Assembly: GCA_934394545.1 (NCBI GenBank)
Contig: CAKRRG010000009.1
Coordinates: 1-58,748, forward strand
Direction of reading: 5' to 3'
Length of the DNA: 58,748 bases
Source: an uncultured Blautia sp.
GTDB taxonomy: Bacteria; Bacillota; Clostridia; Lachnospirales; Lachnospiraceae
In this document: positions 35,356-44,971 of the stretch, in pieces
Layout of the letters: each line of letters begins with the position of its first letter
Numbering within the stretch: the first letter of the stretch is position 1
The notes under the pieces: model-generated
What the model was told of the DNA's origin: nothing
What the model saw: the letters and a program-made list of their open reading frames with translations, nothing else
Database searches by the model: none
Made by a program: the position numbers and the translations under genes

Positions 35356-36411
35356 TCAATTAATGTTCTGTAACAGAGATGACATCTGTGTATAAAGCTC
35401 ATCCTTGGTGGATGCGCCCATGACAATGGAAATATAGGGCTTTCCATAGGCATTCTGGCTAAGCAGAGCCAGACAGTTGCCGGCATTGTCTGTAGTACCG
35501 GTCTTGCCTCCTAATATGGTAACATTTTTTGGCGGGGTTGCTTCTCCGGTCAGATAATGATCTGTAGCAAGTAAGGTAGTACTTGCGCTGCTTCCGTCTG
35601 CATGCGTATATTCTACTGTATAGGAGCCAGACTGGGTAATCTGGGTGAATTCAGGATAATTCAATGCTTCCTTTAACATCAGATAGATATCGTAAGGAGT
35701 AGTATAATGGTTCTCATCCTGCAATCCATGTGGGTTTGTAAAGTGCGTTCCTGTACAGCCAAGTTCCTTGGCATAGCTGTTCATCATTTCCACAAAGCCC
35801 TCTGTAGAACCGCCGATATGCTCTGCAATAGCAGCCGCCGCATCATTCCCGGAATAGACCAACAGACAGTGAAGAAGCTGATCCATGGTCAGCTGGTCAC
35901 CAGCCCAGAAGCCACAGACCTGCGATCCCTCTTCCAGGTTCAGATTCTCCTGGGTAATGGTTACCACATCGTTCATATTGCCATATTTCAGTGCCAGCAT
36001 AGCTGTCATGATCTTTGTAATACTTGCAGGATATACCTTTTGTAAGGCTTGTTTGGAATAAAGCACTTCTTTGTCGTCAAGATCTAAAAGGAGACCTTTC
36101 TGATTCTCACCAAGGGAAACACCATCCATAGGAACATCAGATACAACTACGCAAAGATTTTTTGCAAAACCGTCAGCGCGCAAGTTGTCAGAATCTGCAA
36201 GTTTGCCGGAAAACTCCCTGGAGGCTGTATAAGGCTCATTTAACTGAGTGAATATATTTCCGCTGCGGAGCAGATAAATAGCCCCTATTCCTGCACCCAA
36301 AAGCGCACTGAGAAGCAACAAAAGAAGAATGGTATTTTTTATTCTCTTTCTTTTGGTATTGCGGTATTTTATGGATTGACGCCTGGTAGCATTATTTTTT
36401 GCAGCTGTCAT
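35356..36411 (-). CDS. D-alanyl-D-alanine carboxypeptidase (penicillin-binding protein)
   Basis: 351 residues. An N-terminal basic stretch is followed by one membrane helix (about 26-48), then the DacA/F-type serine peptidase with SxxK in YPASITKIMTA, SxN in YSGNDAAAA and KTG in GGKTGTTDNAG. It trims pentapeptides of peptidoglycan outside the membrane. Its ATG overlaps the rodA stop (ATGA), so translation is coupled. It is the last gene of the mre-min-rodA operon. There is no C-terminal anchor helix, unlike DacA; the anchor is N-terminal. Confidence 0.92.
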   Translation of the reverse strand: MTAAKNNATRRQSIKYRNTKRKRIKNTILLLLLLSALLGAGIGAIYLLRSGNIFTQLNEPYTASREFSGKLADSDNLRADGFAKNLCVVVSDVPMDGVSLGENQKGLLLDLDDKEVLYSKQALQKVYPASITKIMTAMLALKYGNMNDVVTITQENLNLEEGSQVCGFWAGDQLTMDQLLHCLLVYSGNDAAAAIAEHIGGSTEGFVEMMNSYAKELGCTGTHFTNPHGLQDENHYTTPYDIYLMLKEALNYPEFTQITQSGSYTVEYTHADGSSASTTLLATDHYLTGEATPPKNVTILGGKTGTTDNAGNCLALLSQNAYGKPYISIVMGASTKDELYTQMSSLLQNIN

Positions 36412-37568
36412 AAGTATTCCTCTTTCTTATCAATTTCTTTTTTTATGAGTTCTTTATTATAAGCGCTACTTTGCAGACCTACATTCATTACCAGTCCCAT
36501 ACCGATATACAGACTGACCAGTGAAGTCAGTCCATAACTGACAAAAGGAAGAGGCGTTCCGGTATTAGGAGCCAGTCCTGTTGCAACACAGATATTCAGA
36601 AAGCTCTGTATAGCTACAATACTGCCGACTCCACAGCAGACGATCTTTCCTGCCAGATCCTTAGCTCTCAGGCTCATTCTGATACATTCTATGGAAATCA
36701 ACAGCAGCAAAATGATCAGCGTGGTGCATCCTATAAAACCATACTCCTCTCCTGCAACTGCAAAAATAAAGTCAGTCTGGTTCTCTGCTACAAAGTTACC
36801 TGCGTTTACAGAAGAAACCTGGTCATCTCCTGTGATTTTTTTTCCTACCAGCTCGCCGGAAGCAATGGCAGTCTTAGAGTTATTCTGCTGTTCAATATTT
36901 TCCTGATATTCTTCGTTTTCAGGATAAAGGAAGGACATAATACGGGTTCTCTGGTAGTCCTTGATCAGTGTCTGATCCGGCTGCACAACAATGGACAGAA
37001 AAATGATCAGAAGTGGAACTGCAATCAGAACCGCTCCTCCAATGATTTTGTAATGTAGTCCTGCTACATACAGAAGAATGCAAAAAATAATAGTTACCGT
37101 AATTGTATTCTTCATATCAGGCTGTGCATAAATAAGAGCCAGCGGTACTGCCAGAAGAAGTGCGGATTCTGCCAGAACCCGGAAGGTATTGATATCATCC
37201 TCATGATCCATAAAAAACTTAGCAAAAAACAGTATAATAATGATTTTGGAAAGCTCTGTAGGCTGAAAACGGAAACCACCGATATCCAGCCATCTGGACG
37301 CACCACCGGCCTCACTTCCGAACAATCGCACACCAATAAGCATAAGCAGGTTAAATCCATACATGATCCACTGGAAATTCAAAATCCAGGAATAGTCCAT
37401 TAACGACAGAATGACAAGTAACACAAGTCCCATTACCACACCCAGAAGCTGTTTGTTGCGGAGGTCTGGTGATGCGCTGGCTACCAGCTGCACTCCAAAC
37501 AAACTGATCGCCGTCAGGAGAATTACCAGTTTGAAATTATAAAAACGTAGCTTATACTGTTTAATCAT
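36408..37568 (-). CDS. rodA: RodA-type peptidoglycan polymerase (SEDS family)
   Basis: 386 residues, about ten membrane helices. SEDS glycosyltransferase that polymerises lateral-wall peptidoglycan with PBP2. Motifs: GASRWLDIGGFRFQPTELSK near 90-110, YAQPDMKNTI, and TGLAPNTGTPLPFVSYG near 330. In place of the short loop there is a charged segment (about 205-255). It is encoded with mrdA (PBP2) and mreBCD, which supports RodA rather than FtsW. ATG 37568 is four bases after the minE stop. Confidence 0.93.
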   Translation of the reverse strand: MIKQYKLRFYNFKLVILLTAISLFGVQLVASASPDLRNKQLLGVVMGLVLLVILSLMDYSWILNFQWIMYGFNLLMLIGVRLFGSEAGGASRWLDIGGFRFQPTELSKIIIILFFAKFFMDHEDDINTFRVLAESALLLAVPLALIYAQPDMKNTITVTIIFCILLYVAGLHYKIIGGAVLIAVPLLIIFLSIVVQPDQTLIKDYQRTRIMSFLYPENEEYQENIEQQNNSKTAIASGELVGKKITGDDQVSSVNAGNFVAENQTDFIFAVAGEEYGFIGCTTLIILLLLISIECIRMSLRAKDLAGKIVCCGVGSIVAIQSFLNICVATGLAPNTGTPLPFVSYGLTSLVSLYIGMGLVMNVGLQSSAYNKELIKKEIDKKEEYL

Positions 37569-37572
37569 AGAT

Positions 37573-37815
37573 TTATTTATCCTTTTTTATTAACACAGGA
37601 ATGTATGCCATCAGTACAGGTGGTTCCTGTGATATCTGTATTTTTACTTTATTCTCCTCTATGGTTACATACTTCCTTACTGTATGCACCAAGTCGCTTT
37701 TTAACATTTTCATCATTTGTGGAGAGCATTCTATGCGCTCAGAAATCAGGAGAAGCTTCATTCTGTCACGGGCATATCCTGCTGAGCGCCTTTTTTCATG
37801 TAAAAAGGTTTTCAT
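37573..37815 (-). CDS. minE: Cell division topological specificity factor MinE
   Basis: 80 residues. SAGYARDRMKLLLISERIE is the contact helix region that displaces MinD, followed by MLKSDLVHTVRKYV and an alternating strand KVKIQISQE. MinE drives MinD oscillation. The ATG 37815 is chosen because GGAGGGAA lies just before it; the longer start at 37830 overlaps that site. Found between minD and rodA; Bacillus lacks MinE whereas many Clostridia have it. No minC is in this operon. Confidence 0.92.
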   Translation of the reverse strand: MKTFLHEKRRSAGYARDRMKLLLISERIECSPQMMKMLKSDLVHTVRKYVTIEENKVKIQISQEPPVLMAYIPVLIKKDK

Positions 37816-37853
37816 GGGAATTCCCTCCATTAATAAATAGTCTGGAAATAATT

Positions 37854-38636
37854 TTAATATCTCTTAAAGAATCTTGAGAACATTCCTTTTTTCTGCTTAA
37901 TCTCTACGAATGGAACATCCTCGCCCATAAGCCGTTTACAGATATTGCGGTATTCATCCTCTGCCTGGGAATTCTTTCCGGAAAGAGGTTCGCCTTGATT
38001 CGTTGCAACCACGATCTGTTCATCGTCCAAAAGCGTTCCGATCAGATCAACTGCAAGAATTTCAGTTACATCATCTACAGACATCATGTCTCCCCTTGCG
38101 ATCATATCCGGGCGAAGGCGATTGATGATCAGGTGGATATCCCGTAGTTCATTGGCTTCAAGAAGACCGATAATGCGGTCAGCATCACGGATTGCAGACA
38201 CCTCAGGAGTAGTTACCACAAGCGCTTTATCAGCTCCTGCAATGGCGTTTTTAAAGCCCTGTTCGATTCCAGCCGGGCAGTCCAGCAGAATATAATCGAA
38301 TTCTTCTCTTAAATCGTCGGTCAGCTTGATCATCTGCTCTGGAGATACGGCAGTTTTATCTTTTGTCTGTGCGGAAGGTAGTAAATATAGCTCAGGATGA
38401 CGCTTGTCCTTGATCAAGGCTTGCTTCAGGCGACAGCTTCCATTAACCACATCTACCAGGTTATAAACGATCCGGTTTTCCAATCCAAGTACAACATCCA
38501 GATTGCGAAGACCGATATCTGTGTCCACAACCACAGTTTTCTTCCCCATCATAGCCAATCCGGTTCCGATATTGGCGACAGTGGTTGTTTTTCCAACACC
38601 ACCCTTTCCGGATGTAATGACAATGACTTCACCCAT
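37854..38636 (-). CDS. minD: Septum site-determining ATPase MinD
   Basis: 260 residues. Deviant Walker A SGKGGVGKTTT at about 9-19, VVDTDIGLRNLDVV, DCPAGIEQGF and the C-terminal amphipathic membrane-binding helix KKGMFSRFFKRY. It binds membrane with ATP and positions division. The ATG 38636 is ten bases after AGGAGG; the longer frame to 38669 is rejected. It lies between mrdA (with a hairpin in the gap) and minE. Confidence 0.96.
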   Translation of the reverse strand: MGEVIVITSGKGGVGKTTTVANIGTGLAMMGKKTVVVDTDIGLRNLDVVLGLENRIVYNLVDVVNGSCRLKQALIKDKRHPELYLLPSAQTKDKTAVSPEQMIKLTDDLREEFDYILLDCPAGIEQGFKNAIAGADKALVVTTPEVSAIRDADRIIGLLEANELRDIHLIINRLRPDMIARGDMMSVDDVTEILAVDLIGTLLDDEQIVVATNQGEPLSGKNSQAEDEYRNICKRLMGEDVPFVEIKQKKGMFSRFFKRY

Positions 38637-38693
38637 CTCTTTAATTCCTCCTAAACAAAAATGTTCCAAAATTCTGGTATTTCTCTTACGGAT

Positions 38694-38722
38694 ATGCCTG
38701 CCGGAGCACTTCCGGCAGGCAT
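38694..38722. terminator. Strong hairpin between mrdA and minD
   Basis: Perfect 12-bp stem ATGCCTGCCGGA / TCCGGCAGGCAT with a 5-base loop. No T tract follows on the - strand, so it may stabilise the upstream mRNA or reduce read-through into minD rather than stop it. Confidence 0.6.
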
Positions 38723-38731
38723 GATCATTTC

Positions 38732-41629
38732 TTAGTCATTCGATGTATCACTGGTATCTGTAGAAGCAACACCTGTGAGAATAGAATCCTTATCTGCAAG
38801 ATTGTACATATATTTAAAAATATCATTAGCAATCAGACATGCATTACCGGAACTGTAACCATTAGCAATACGGATGGCAATCGCATATTCCGGATCCGAT
38901 GCTGGTGCATAACCAACAAAAAGACCATGGTTCGGATGACGGAGATCCAACTCGGCGGTACCGGTCTTTCCGGCTACTTCTATTCCCAAACCATTAAACT
39001 GTGAGTGGGTCTGAATTACACGGCGCATACCGTCATGGATCACATCCCAGATATTGGAAGAAACATTTACTACATCCTGAATTTCCGGTTCATATTCCTG
39101 TATGATATTTCCCTTAGGATCAGATATTTTATCCAACAGGGTAAGCTTAAATACATTTCCGGAGGTAGCCATAACAGTTGCATAACGAGCCAACTGAGAA
39201 GTTGTAAACAGGTTGTTTCCCTGTCCCATGTAGGATGGAACTGCTTTTGCATCGGAAACTTTTGGGGTTGCTTCAGAAAGCTCGATGCCGGTCTTCTGGT
39301 CAAGGCCGATTAAAGCGGCATATTCCTGAAGCTTGTTCAGGCTTTGTACTTCTGAGAATTCATTATCACCAACTTTTCCAAGCTGGAAGCCGATCATGTT
39401 AAAGAAGTAGTTACAGGATTGCTCAATCGCAGTACGGATGTCAAGACTTCCGTGGCCGTTTTTGTACCAGCAGTTAATTGGCGGATCCACATAATCAAAG
39501 GTTCCGGTACATTCGATATAAGTATTTTCATCAATAACGCCTTCTGCCATTCCTGCAATTGTAGAAAGCAGTTTCAAAGTGGAACCAGGAGCAGTTGTCT
39601 GCTGAGTCGCTTTATTAAAGAATGGGCTGGACTGATCAAGAGCCAGCTTGGCATAATAATCGGTATCCATATCATTCGTAAGACGATTGTTGTCATAACC
39701 CGGATAGGAAACCAGTGCTACCACATCTCCGGTCTTTACGTCTACAACCACGGCTGAAGCAGAGCAAGGCATTAAGGCCAGCTGTGCAGGTTCTATTTCA
39801 AGATTATAGATCTTGTTGATCATGAAATCATATGCACCGATTGCTCCGGATGCCAGACTTTCATAAGTACCGTCCTCTTTGTCAAGAACACCCTGTTCAT
39901 AAAGTACCAGGCAGAGTTCCTGCCCTGAGATGGTATCCTCCAGAAGCATATATTTATAAAGAAGCTTGGAAAAGCCTGTATCTGTACGGAGATAGTCAAT
40001 AATGTAAGAGGTCAGCGCCTGATAAATCTCCTGTGAATCCAGATATTCGCCTTCTGGTGAGAAACTGGTGATATCGATCCAGCCCTGACTTGTGGCATAG
40101 GTCAGGTAGTCCTTAAGGCTGATACTTTCCTCTGTTGTCCATGCTTTATAGGTATCATCTGAGGTATCTATGGCATCCTTAGATATAATACCAAGAGTAT
40201 CTCTAAGAAGGTCATTACAGATATAAGACAGGTATTCCTGTGTCTCGGTATCCTCATCCTTATATGCAGGGGGATTGGTTCCATTCAGCTTCGAGCTTAT
40301 TGTATCAAAAACTCTCTGCTGCTTTTGTTGAAATTTGGCATATAAATTTTTTTCTGTATCAGATGCATCTTCATTGCTGAATTTATTGATGTCGATCACA
40401 CTGTTGGAAATCAGGGCATTATATACATCGTAAATAGGAATACGAATCTGGCTGGCATCTGTAACATAGGTGTAGTCAAAAGTCTTCGCTGCGTCTATTT
40501 TCGTAAGAAGAACACCGGCTACACGCTGTTTCAGAATCTGGTAGATTGCAGACTGCCAGTCTGTCTCAATAGTTAGCTGTACGTCATCTCCTGCAATTGG
40601 TTCTACCTTGGTGTCCTCGTCAATCTTAAGAACTTTTCCAAGGTTATCAACAGAGACGGTCTCTTTTCCATCCGTTCCCTGAAGTGTCAGCTCCATATAC
40701 TGTTCAATACCTGCTTTACCAACAATTGCGTCATTGGAATAATCAGGATTTTGCTTACGGAGCTCTGCCAGTTCATCTGAGGATGCTTTTCCTATGTATC
40801 CAAGAATAGGCGCCATACTCTCATCATCTATATACTGACGGATGGAATCTTCCACAACATCGATTCCCTGGAGCCCTGTTTTGTTCTCCATGATAGCAGC
40901 TACTGATTTCTCACTTACGTTCGTAGCAATGGTAACCTGCATGTATTTTTTGAAGCTGTTGGTATTTAGTTCGTATCGGATAGTAGCGATATCCAGAATT
41001 TCCTGTTTGGTCAAGGTAAGAGGCAGTCCATGAGAAGTCAATTCATCCTCGGTATATGCTTTTTCCCCATCCAGAACAATAGAGAATTTCTGAGAGCCAG
41101 TGAGAAACTCCATCATCTGATCAGCTGTTGCACTCTTCTGTTCATCCTCCAGGTCATCGATCAATGCCTGTCCGTAAATATCTGCACGGAAACGGTTCAG
41201 AGTAAAGCCTTCTGCAACATCAAAGGCATATTCGCCATTTTTATCTACCACAATGTGAAAGGAATGCGTGATATCATCTCCATTATTGTGGAGAATCTGC
41301 AGCACCTGATAAGCCACACCGTTTAAGGTCAGGTTCTTTTCTCTTGTAGAAGTGTAGGTTCCGTTATCCTCAAGGGTCAGGGAATAGGAAAGTACATTAG
41401 ATGCAAGAATATCACCGTTTCTGTCAAGAATATTGCCGCGGGTGCTCTTGATCACACGTTCCTTCGTCGTTCTTGCCTGAAATTTACTGATATAGTCTTC
41501 GCCCTGAATAATCTGCAGATCAAACAGTCTCCGAATCAGGACAACTGACATTAGCACAAAGACCAGAATCAGGACAGTTGTTCGTTTTAAACTGATTTTC
41601 TTGAAAATTCGTTTTATTTTAGTACCCAA
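38732..41629 (-). CDS. mrdA: Penicillin-binding protein 2 (elongasome transpeptidase), unusually long
   Basis: 965 residues, against about 600-700 in typical PBP2. One membrane helix (about 15-35) is followed by the PBP dimerisation domain and then the transpeptidase, with active Ser683 in APGSTLK, SxN at about 738 (QSCNYFF) and KTG at 888 (AGKTGTAEL). A large extra region (about 360-600) lies between the dimerisation and catalytic parts and contains acidic, helical sequence. The start is TTG 41629, overlapping the mreD end; the upstream site is weak (AAGTGAG). It works with RodA and MreBCD in lateral-wall growth. Confidence 0.9.
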   Translation of the reverse strand: MGTKIKRIFKKISLKRTTVLILVFVLMSVVLIRRLFDLQIIQGEDYISKFQARTTKERVIKSTRGNILDRNGDILASNVLSYSLTLEDNGTYTSTREKNLTLNGVAYQVLQILHNNGDDITHSFHIVVDKNGEYAFDVAEGFTLNRFRADIYGQALIDDLEDEQKSATADQMMEFLTGSQKFSIVLDGEKAYTEDELTSHGLPLTLTKQEILDIATIRYELNTNSFKKYMQVTIATNVSEKSVAAIMENKTGLQGIDVVEDSIRQYIDDESMAPILGYIGKASSDELAELRKQNPDYSNDAIVGKAGIEQYMELTLQGTDGKETVSVDNLGKVLKIDEDTKVEPIAGDDVQLTIETDWQSAIYQILKQRVAGVLLTKIDAAKTFDYTYVTDASQIRIPIYDVYNALISNSVIDINKFSNEDASDTEKNLYAKFQQKQQRVFDTISSKLNGTNPPAYKDEDTETQEYLSYICNDLLRDTLGIISKDAIDTSDDTYKAWTTEESISLKDYLTYATSQGWIDITSFSPEGEYLDSQEIYQALTSYIIDYLRTDTGFSKLLYKYMLLEDTISGQELCLVLYEQGVLDKEDGTYESLASGAIGAYDFMINKIYNLEIEPAQLALMPCSASAVVVDVKTGDVVALVSYPGYDNNRLTNDMDTDYYAKLALDQSSPFFNKATQQTTAPGSTLKLLSTIAGMAEGVIDENTYIECTGTFDYVDPPINCWYKNGHGSLDIRTAIEQSCNYFFNMIGFQLGKVGDNEFSEVQSLNKLQEYAALIGLDQKTGIELSEATPKVSDAKAVPSYMGQGNNLFTTSQLARYATVMATSGNVFKLTLLDKISDPKGNIIQEYEPEIQDVVNVSSNIWDVIHDGMRRVIQTHSQFNGLGIEVAGKTGTAELDLRHPNHGLFVGYAPASDPEYAIAIRIANGYSSGNACLIANDIFKYMYNLADKDSILTGVASTDTSDTSND

Positions 41630-42141
41630 ATTGACTCACTTTCTTTCCTGGTTATGTTCATGTAGCGATAGTTAATGTAACGGAAAATCCGGTATACAAT
41701 CAAGGTAATAAATACCGTGTAAAACATTTCCGGGATGATGATCCTGTACAGATAGACACGAAGTCCAAGCCGTCCTCTGAGAAGAAACTGAAGCCCGTAA
41801 ACAGACAGATTGTATAGAAGATCCGCAATAGCTGCCAGAACCATAGGAACCTTCACATCATCATCATAATAGATCCTGTGTGCATATCCGCTTAAATAGC
41901 CGATATACATATAAATTAAAGCATAAAAGCCAAATATAGAGCCAAAAAACAGGTCTACAAAAAGTCCTGAGAAAAAGCCGGTCCAGAGACCGCTTTTGCG
42001 TCCTCGCATAAGTCCCATGGAAATACACAGAACCAGCATCAGATTAGGCGTTATAGAACCAATAGAGATCAGATCCATAATCGTACACTGCAGAAGAAAA
42101 CAAATTATAATTGTAAGAAAAAACACGATCTTACTCTTCAT
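41614..42141 (-). CDS. mreD: Rod shape-determining protein MreD
   Basis: 175 residues, five to six membrane helices, with MDLISIGSITPNLMLVLCIS and LMRGRKSGLWTGFFSGLFVDL typical of MreD. It bridges MreC and the wall-synthesis enzymes. ATG 42141 is five bases after AGGAGGG; the longer frame to 42201 runs into mreC. It overlaps mreC at its start and mrdA at its end, so the three are translationally coupled. Confidence 0.92.
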   Translation of the reverse strand: MKSKIVFFLTIIICFLLQCTIMDLISIGSITPNLMLVLCISMGLMRGRKSGLWTGFFSGLFVDLFFGSIFGFYALIYMYIGYLSGYAHRIYYDDDVKVPMVLAAIADLLYNLSVYGLQFLLRGRLGLRVYLYRIIIPEMFYTVFITLIVYRIFRYINYRYMNITRKESESIWVLK

Positions 42142-43084
42142 CTGCACCCTCCTGTTCATCTGAAGCAGTGCTACTATCAGAACTCTCTGTTCCGAAATCA
42201 TCTACTGCTGAAGTTCCGTCTATCATATCCTGCTTATTGACAGTAATAACAAACACGTCCTTCAGGTGAAGAAAATCCACAGGTGTGACGATAGTGCCTG
42301 TTTTTGTAAGGTTATTGCTGTCCACCTCTACTTCACTTACATAGCCGATAAAAAGTCCTTCTACAAATTTTTCACTGATATTGGAGGTAACAATACGCTC
42401 TCCTACAGATACTTTGCCTTCCTGGTCATAAAGCTGTTCAAATCGAAGCTTTCCCTCATCAATCAGCTCCAGATCACCGGTTACGATACAGTTATCCGAA
42501 GTGCTTACAGTCATAGCGCTTACACTGCTGCTGTCGTCAATAATAGAACGGACAGTAGCCCAGGATGTACCTACTTCTGTGACAATTCCCACAAGTCCTT
42601 TGCCTGCAATTACATTATTATCTATCCGGATTCCATCCTTAGAGCCTTTATTGATCATAAAGGTGTCATACCAGTTGCCTGGATCCTTGGAAATGATCGT
42701 AGCTGCAACCTTGGGATATTCTTCATATGTCTGATCCAGATTATAAAGCTCCTTTAGGCGCTGGTATTCCCCCTGATCCTGGATCAGTTTATTATTCTGG
42801 GTAGTCAGGCTGTCAATCTCAGCCTTTAATTCTTCATTTTCAAAAAGCAGATCCTGCTTGTCTTTGAAATTATCGCGCATGGATTGGATCATAGAACCGA
42901 TTTTTTCAATGCTTTTTTCAAATGGGACGATAATGATTCCTGCCGTTTCCTGTAAAGGCGCTGTAGAAATGCCTGAGGCAAACGTGGCAACAATACAGCA
43001 CAGACAGAAAAGGGTCATGATCGCCAGTAAATGTTTACTTTTCAGATTCATACGAAATCGAAATTTTTTCTTAAGGTTTTTCAT
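42131..43084 (-). CDS. mreC: Rod shape-determining protein MreC
   Basis: 317 residues. One membrane helix (about 17-40), a coiled coil (about 60-115, with ENEELKAEIDSLTTQNNKL), then the MreC beta-barrel domain (VIAGKGLVGIVTEVGTSWA). An acidic, Ser-rich tail ends in EQEGADEE. It is an extracytoplasmic scaffold for PBP2. ATG 43084 follows the mreB-like gene by 21 bases. Confidence 0.93.
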   Translation of the reverse strand: MKNLKKKFRFRMNLKSKHLLAIMTLFCLCCIVATFASGISTAPLQETAGIIIVPFEKSIEKIGSMIQSMRDNFKDKQDLLFENEELKAEIDSLTTQNNKLIQDQGEYQRLKELYNLDQTYEEYPKVAATIISKDPGNWYDTFMINKGSKDGIRIDNNVIAGKGLVGIVTEVGTSWATVRSIIDDSSSVSAMTVSTSDNCIVTGDLELIDEGKLRFEQLYDQEGKVSVGERIVTSNISEKFVEGLFIGYVSEVEVDSNNLTKTGTIVTPVDFLHLKDVFVITVNKQDMIDGTSAVDDFGTESSDSSTASDEQEGADEE

Positions 43085-43105
43085 GAAATAGCACCCCTAA
43101 AAAAT

Positions 43106-44119
43106 CTATAATTTTCTTTGTTTAATGGGCTGAGCCCATTTGCGAAGCTCTTTGTCATGTATGATCTTCTCAAGTCCCTTCACGGAGGAAGTCTCATAAA
43201 GGTCTGACAGGTTAAAGGAATATCCGGTATAACCAGACAGATATGTATCAATATGGGAAATCCTGGTACTTCCTCCTGTAAGGTAAATTCCCTCTTTCGC
43301 TATATGATAGGAAATCTGAGGAGGAATGCGTTCCAGAAATACCTTCATCTGGGCTCCGATTTCGTTCACACAGTTCATGATCCCGGCATTTACCACATAA
43401 GCCGAAATCACTTCTTCTCTTGGAAGACCGGATATGCTGTCGATTCCTACAACCTTACGTGCCTGCTTATGCTGGTCTGCAAGGCGGCCCATTACTAGCT
43501 TCAGGCGCTTCCCTGTTCGGGTACCGATCTGTAGATTATAGCGCTTGCGTACTTCACTGCACACCGCTTCATTCATCTGACGCCCACCGATAGGAATCTT
43601 CTTACTGATGATGATTCTTCCATCGGTAATTATGGAAAAGTTGGTGCTCTGTGCTCCAATATTTACAATCATGCTTCCGGCGTTATTCTCCAGATCCACG
43701 CCCATGGCAATGGCATCTGCAATGGGGGCTTCTACCATGTAAACCCGGTTCTTCCGCAGCCAATGACCGTTAGCCACCTGAAAATATGCTCTTTTTTCAA
43801 TGGCTGTCATATCAAGAGGAACGGCAAAATACATAACAGAGCCTATTCCTAAAATTTTATCAATTTTTTTCATCATACTGTAAAGTACAATTTCCTGCAG
43901 TTCCAGATTAGCTATCATACCAAAAGCCATCGGCGAACTCACGGAAATGTCAGATGGTGCTTTCTCAAACATTTCATACGCTTCGTTGCCCACGGCTATG
44001 ATTTTGCGGCCCTTGGCCGCAATCATGTTCTTCTCAATGTAGCTTTTATTTCGAATCAGGGAATAAACCTTGACGGAACTGCTTCCAAGATCTATTCCGT
44101 ATGTTTTTTCAAACAGCAT
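43106..44119 (-). CDS. MreB-like actin homologue, divergent
   Basis: 337 residues, actin-fold. Phosphate 1 motif YGIDLGSSSVKVYS at the N-terminus, phosphate 2 region MIVNIGAQSTNFSII and adenosine motif GIYLTGGSTRI. The sequence is more divergent than housekeeping MreB (for example NIGAQST replaces DIGGGTT). It heads the mreC-mreD-mrdA-min-rodA operon and so probably organises the elongation machinery. A second canonical mreB may exist elsewhere in the genome; this is inference. Confidence 0.85.
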   Translation of the reverse strand: MLFEKTYGIDLGSSSVKVYSLIRNKSYIEKNMIAAKGRKIIAVGNEAYEMFEKAPSDISVSSPMAFGMIANLELQEIVLYSMMKKIDKILGIGSVMYFAVPLDMTAIEKRAYFQVANGHWLRKNRVYMVEAPIADAIAMGVDLENNAGSMIVNIGAQSTNFSIITDGRIIISKKIPIGGRQMNEAVCSEVRKRYNLQIGTRTGKRLKLVMGRLADQHKQARKVVGIDSISGLPREEVISAYVVNAGIMNCVNEIGAQMKVFLERIPPQISYHIAKEGIYLTGGSTRISHIDTYLSGYTGYSFNLSDLYETSSVKGLEKIIHDKELRKWAQPIKQRKL

Positions 44120-44153
44120 ATATCTGTCCCTTCATCATTACTGTCGGAGAAAA

Positions 44154-44876
44154 TCATCCCTGCTTTTCATAAGCAATCAATCCCTGCTCTCTGAAACTTA
44201 CATATTTATGATCTCCGATCACTACATGATCCAGAAGCATTACCCCCAGAAGCTCCCCGGATCGGTAAACCCGTTCTGTGATTTTTATGTCCTCGTTGCT
44301 GGGTGTAGGGTCTCCGCTTGGATGGTTATGGACCAGAATCACACTTACTGCATGAAATCTCATAGCCTCCAGAAAAACCTCTCTTGGTGTGACAAGGGTA
44401 GCATTTACGGTTCCACGGGAAATGGTCTGTTCTCCAAGAAGATGGTTTTTTCCATCAAGCAGCATAACGATCAACACCTCCTGCTCTTCATGGCGGAGAT
44501 GCTCCATATAGTATTTTGCTATTGTGATGGGATCATTAAAAGAAAGTCCCGGTCTGGCAACTGCAGACGCCATCCGTTTAGAAAGCTCCCCGATACATTT
44601 CAACTGGATGGCCTTGACCTTTCCGATTCCATTCACCTTCATCAAATCCGGAAGGGACATGTGCATAAGTCCCAGAAGGCCCGGATATGAGGTATCTTTC
44701 GTAAGACTTAAGATCTGATTGGCAAGTGCAAGGGAATTATAGCCCGGTACACCGCTTCGCAGGATTACTGCTAAAAGCTCACTGTCACTGAGCACAGATG
44801 GTCCCCACTGCAGACATTTCTCATAAGGGCGTGAAGACTTAGGCAGTTCTTTGATGGTCTGTTTCACTTCATTCAT
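44154..44876 (-). CDS. radC: RadC/JAB-domain protein
   Basis: 240 residues. The N-terminal helix-hairpin-helix part (LMKVNGIGKVKAIQLKCI) is followed by an MPN/JAB metallo-domain with the motif VHNHPSGDPTPSNEDI supplying zinc ligands. The cellular role of RadC proteins is unsettled despite the name. ATG 44876. It precedes the mre operon by 34 bases and may share its transcripts, as in Bacillus. Confidence 0.93.
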   Translation of the reverse strand: MNEVKQTIKELPKSSRPYEKCLQWGPSVLSDSELLAVILRSGVPGYNSLALANQILSLTKDTSYPGLLGLMHMSLPDLMKVNGIGKVKAIQLKCIGELSKRMASAVARPGLSFNDPITIAKYYMEHLRHEEQEVLIVMLLDGKNHLLGEQTISRGTVNATLVTPREVFLEAMRFHAVSVILVHNHPSGDPTPSNEDIKITERVYRSGELLGVMLLDHVVIGDHKYVSFREQGLIAYEKQG

Positions 44877-44943
44877 ATTATTTTACCTGCAGTTCTCCAG
44901 GGCTGACAGGTTATCAAAATGTAATGCAGACTCATTTTAGCAT

Positions 44944-44971
44944 AAAAAAGGAGAGATGTACACTCTCTCCT
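44944..44971 (-). terminator. Terminator of the flavoprotein operon
   Basis: Read on the - strand: AGGAGAG stem / CTCTCCT arm followed by TTTTTTATG. It starts at the stop codon of the gene at 44970-46568 and separates it from radC. Confidence 0.85.
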
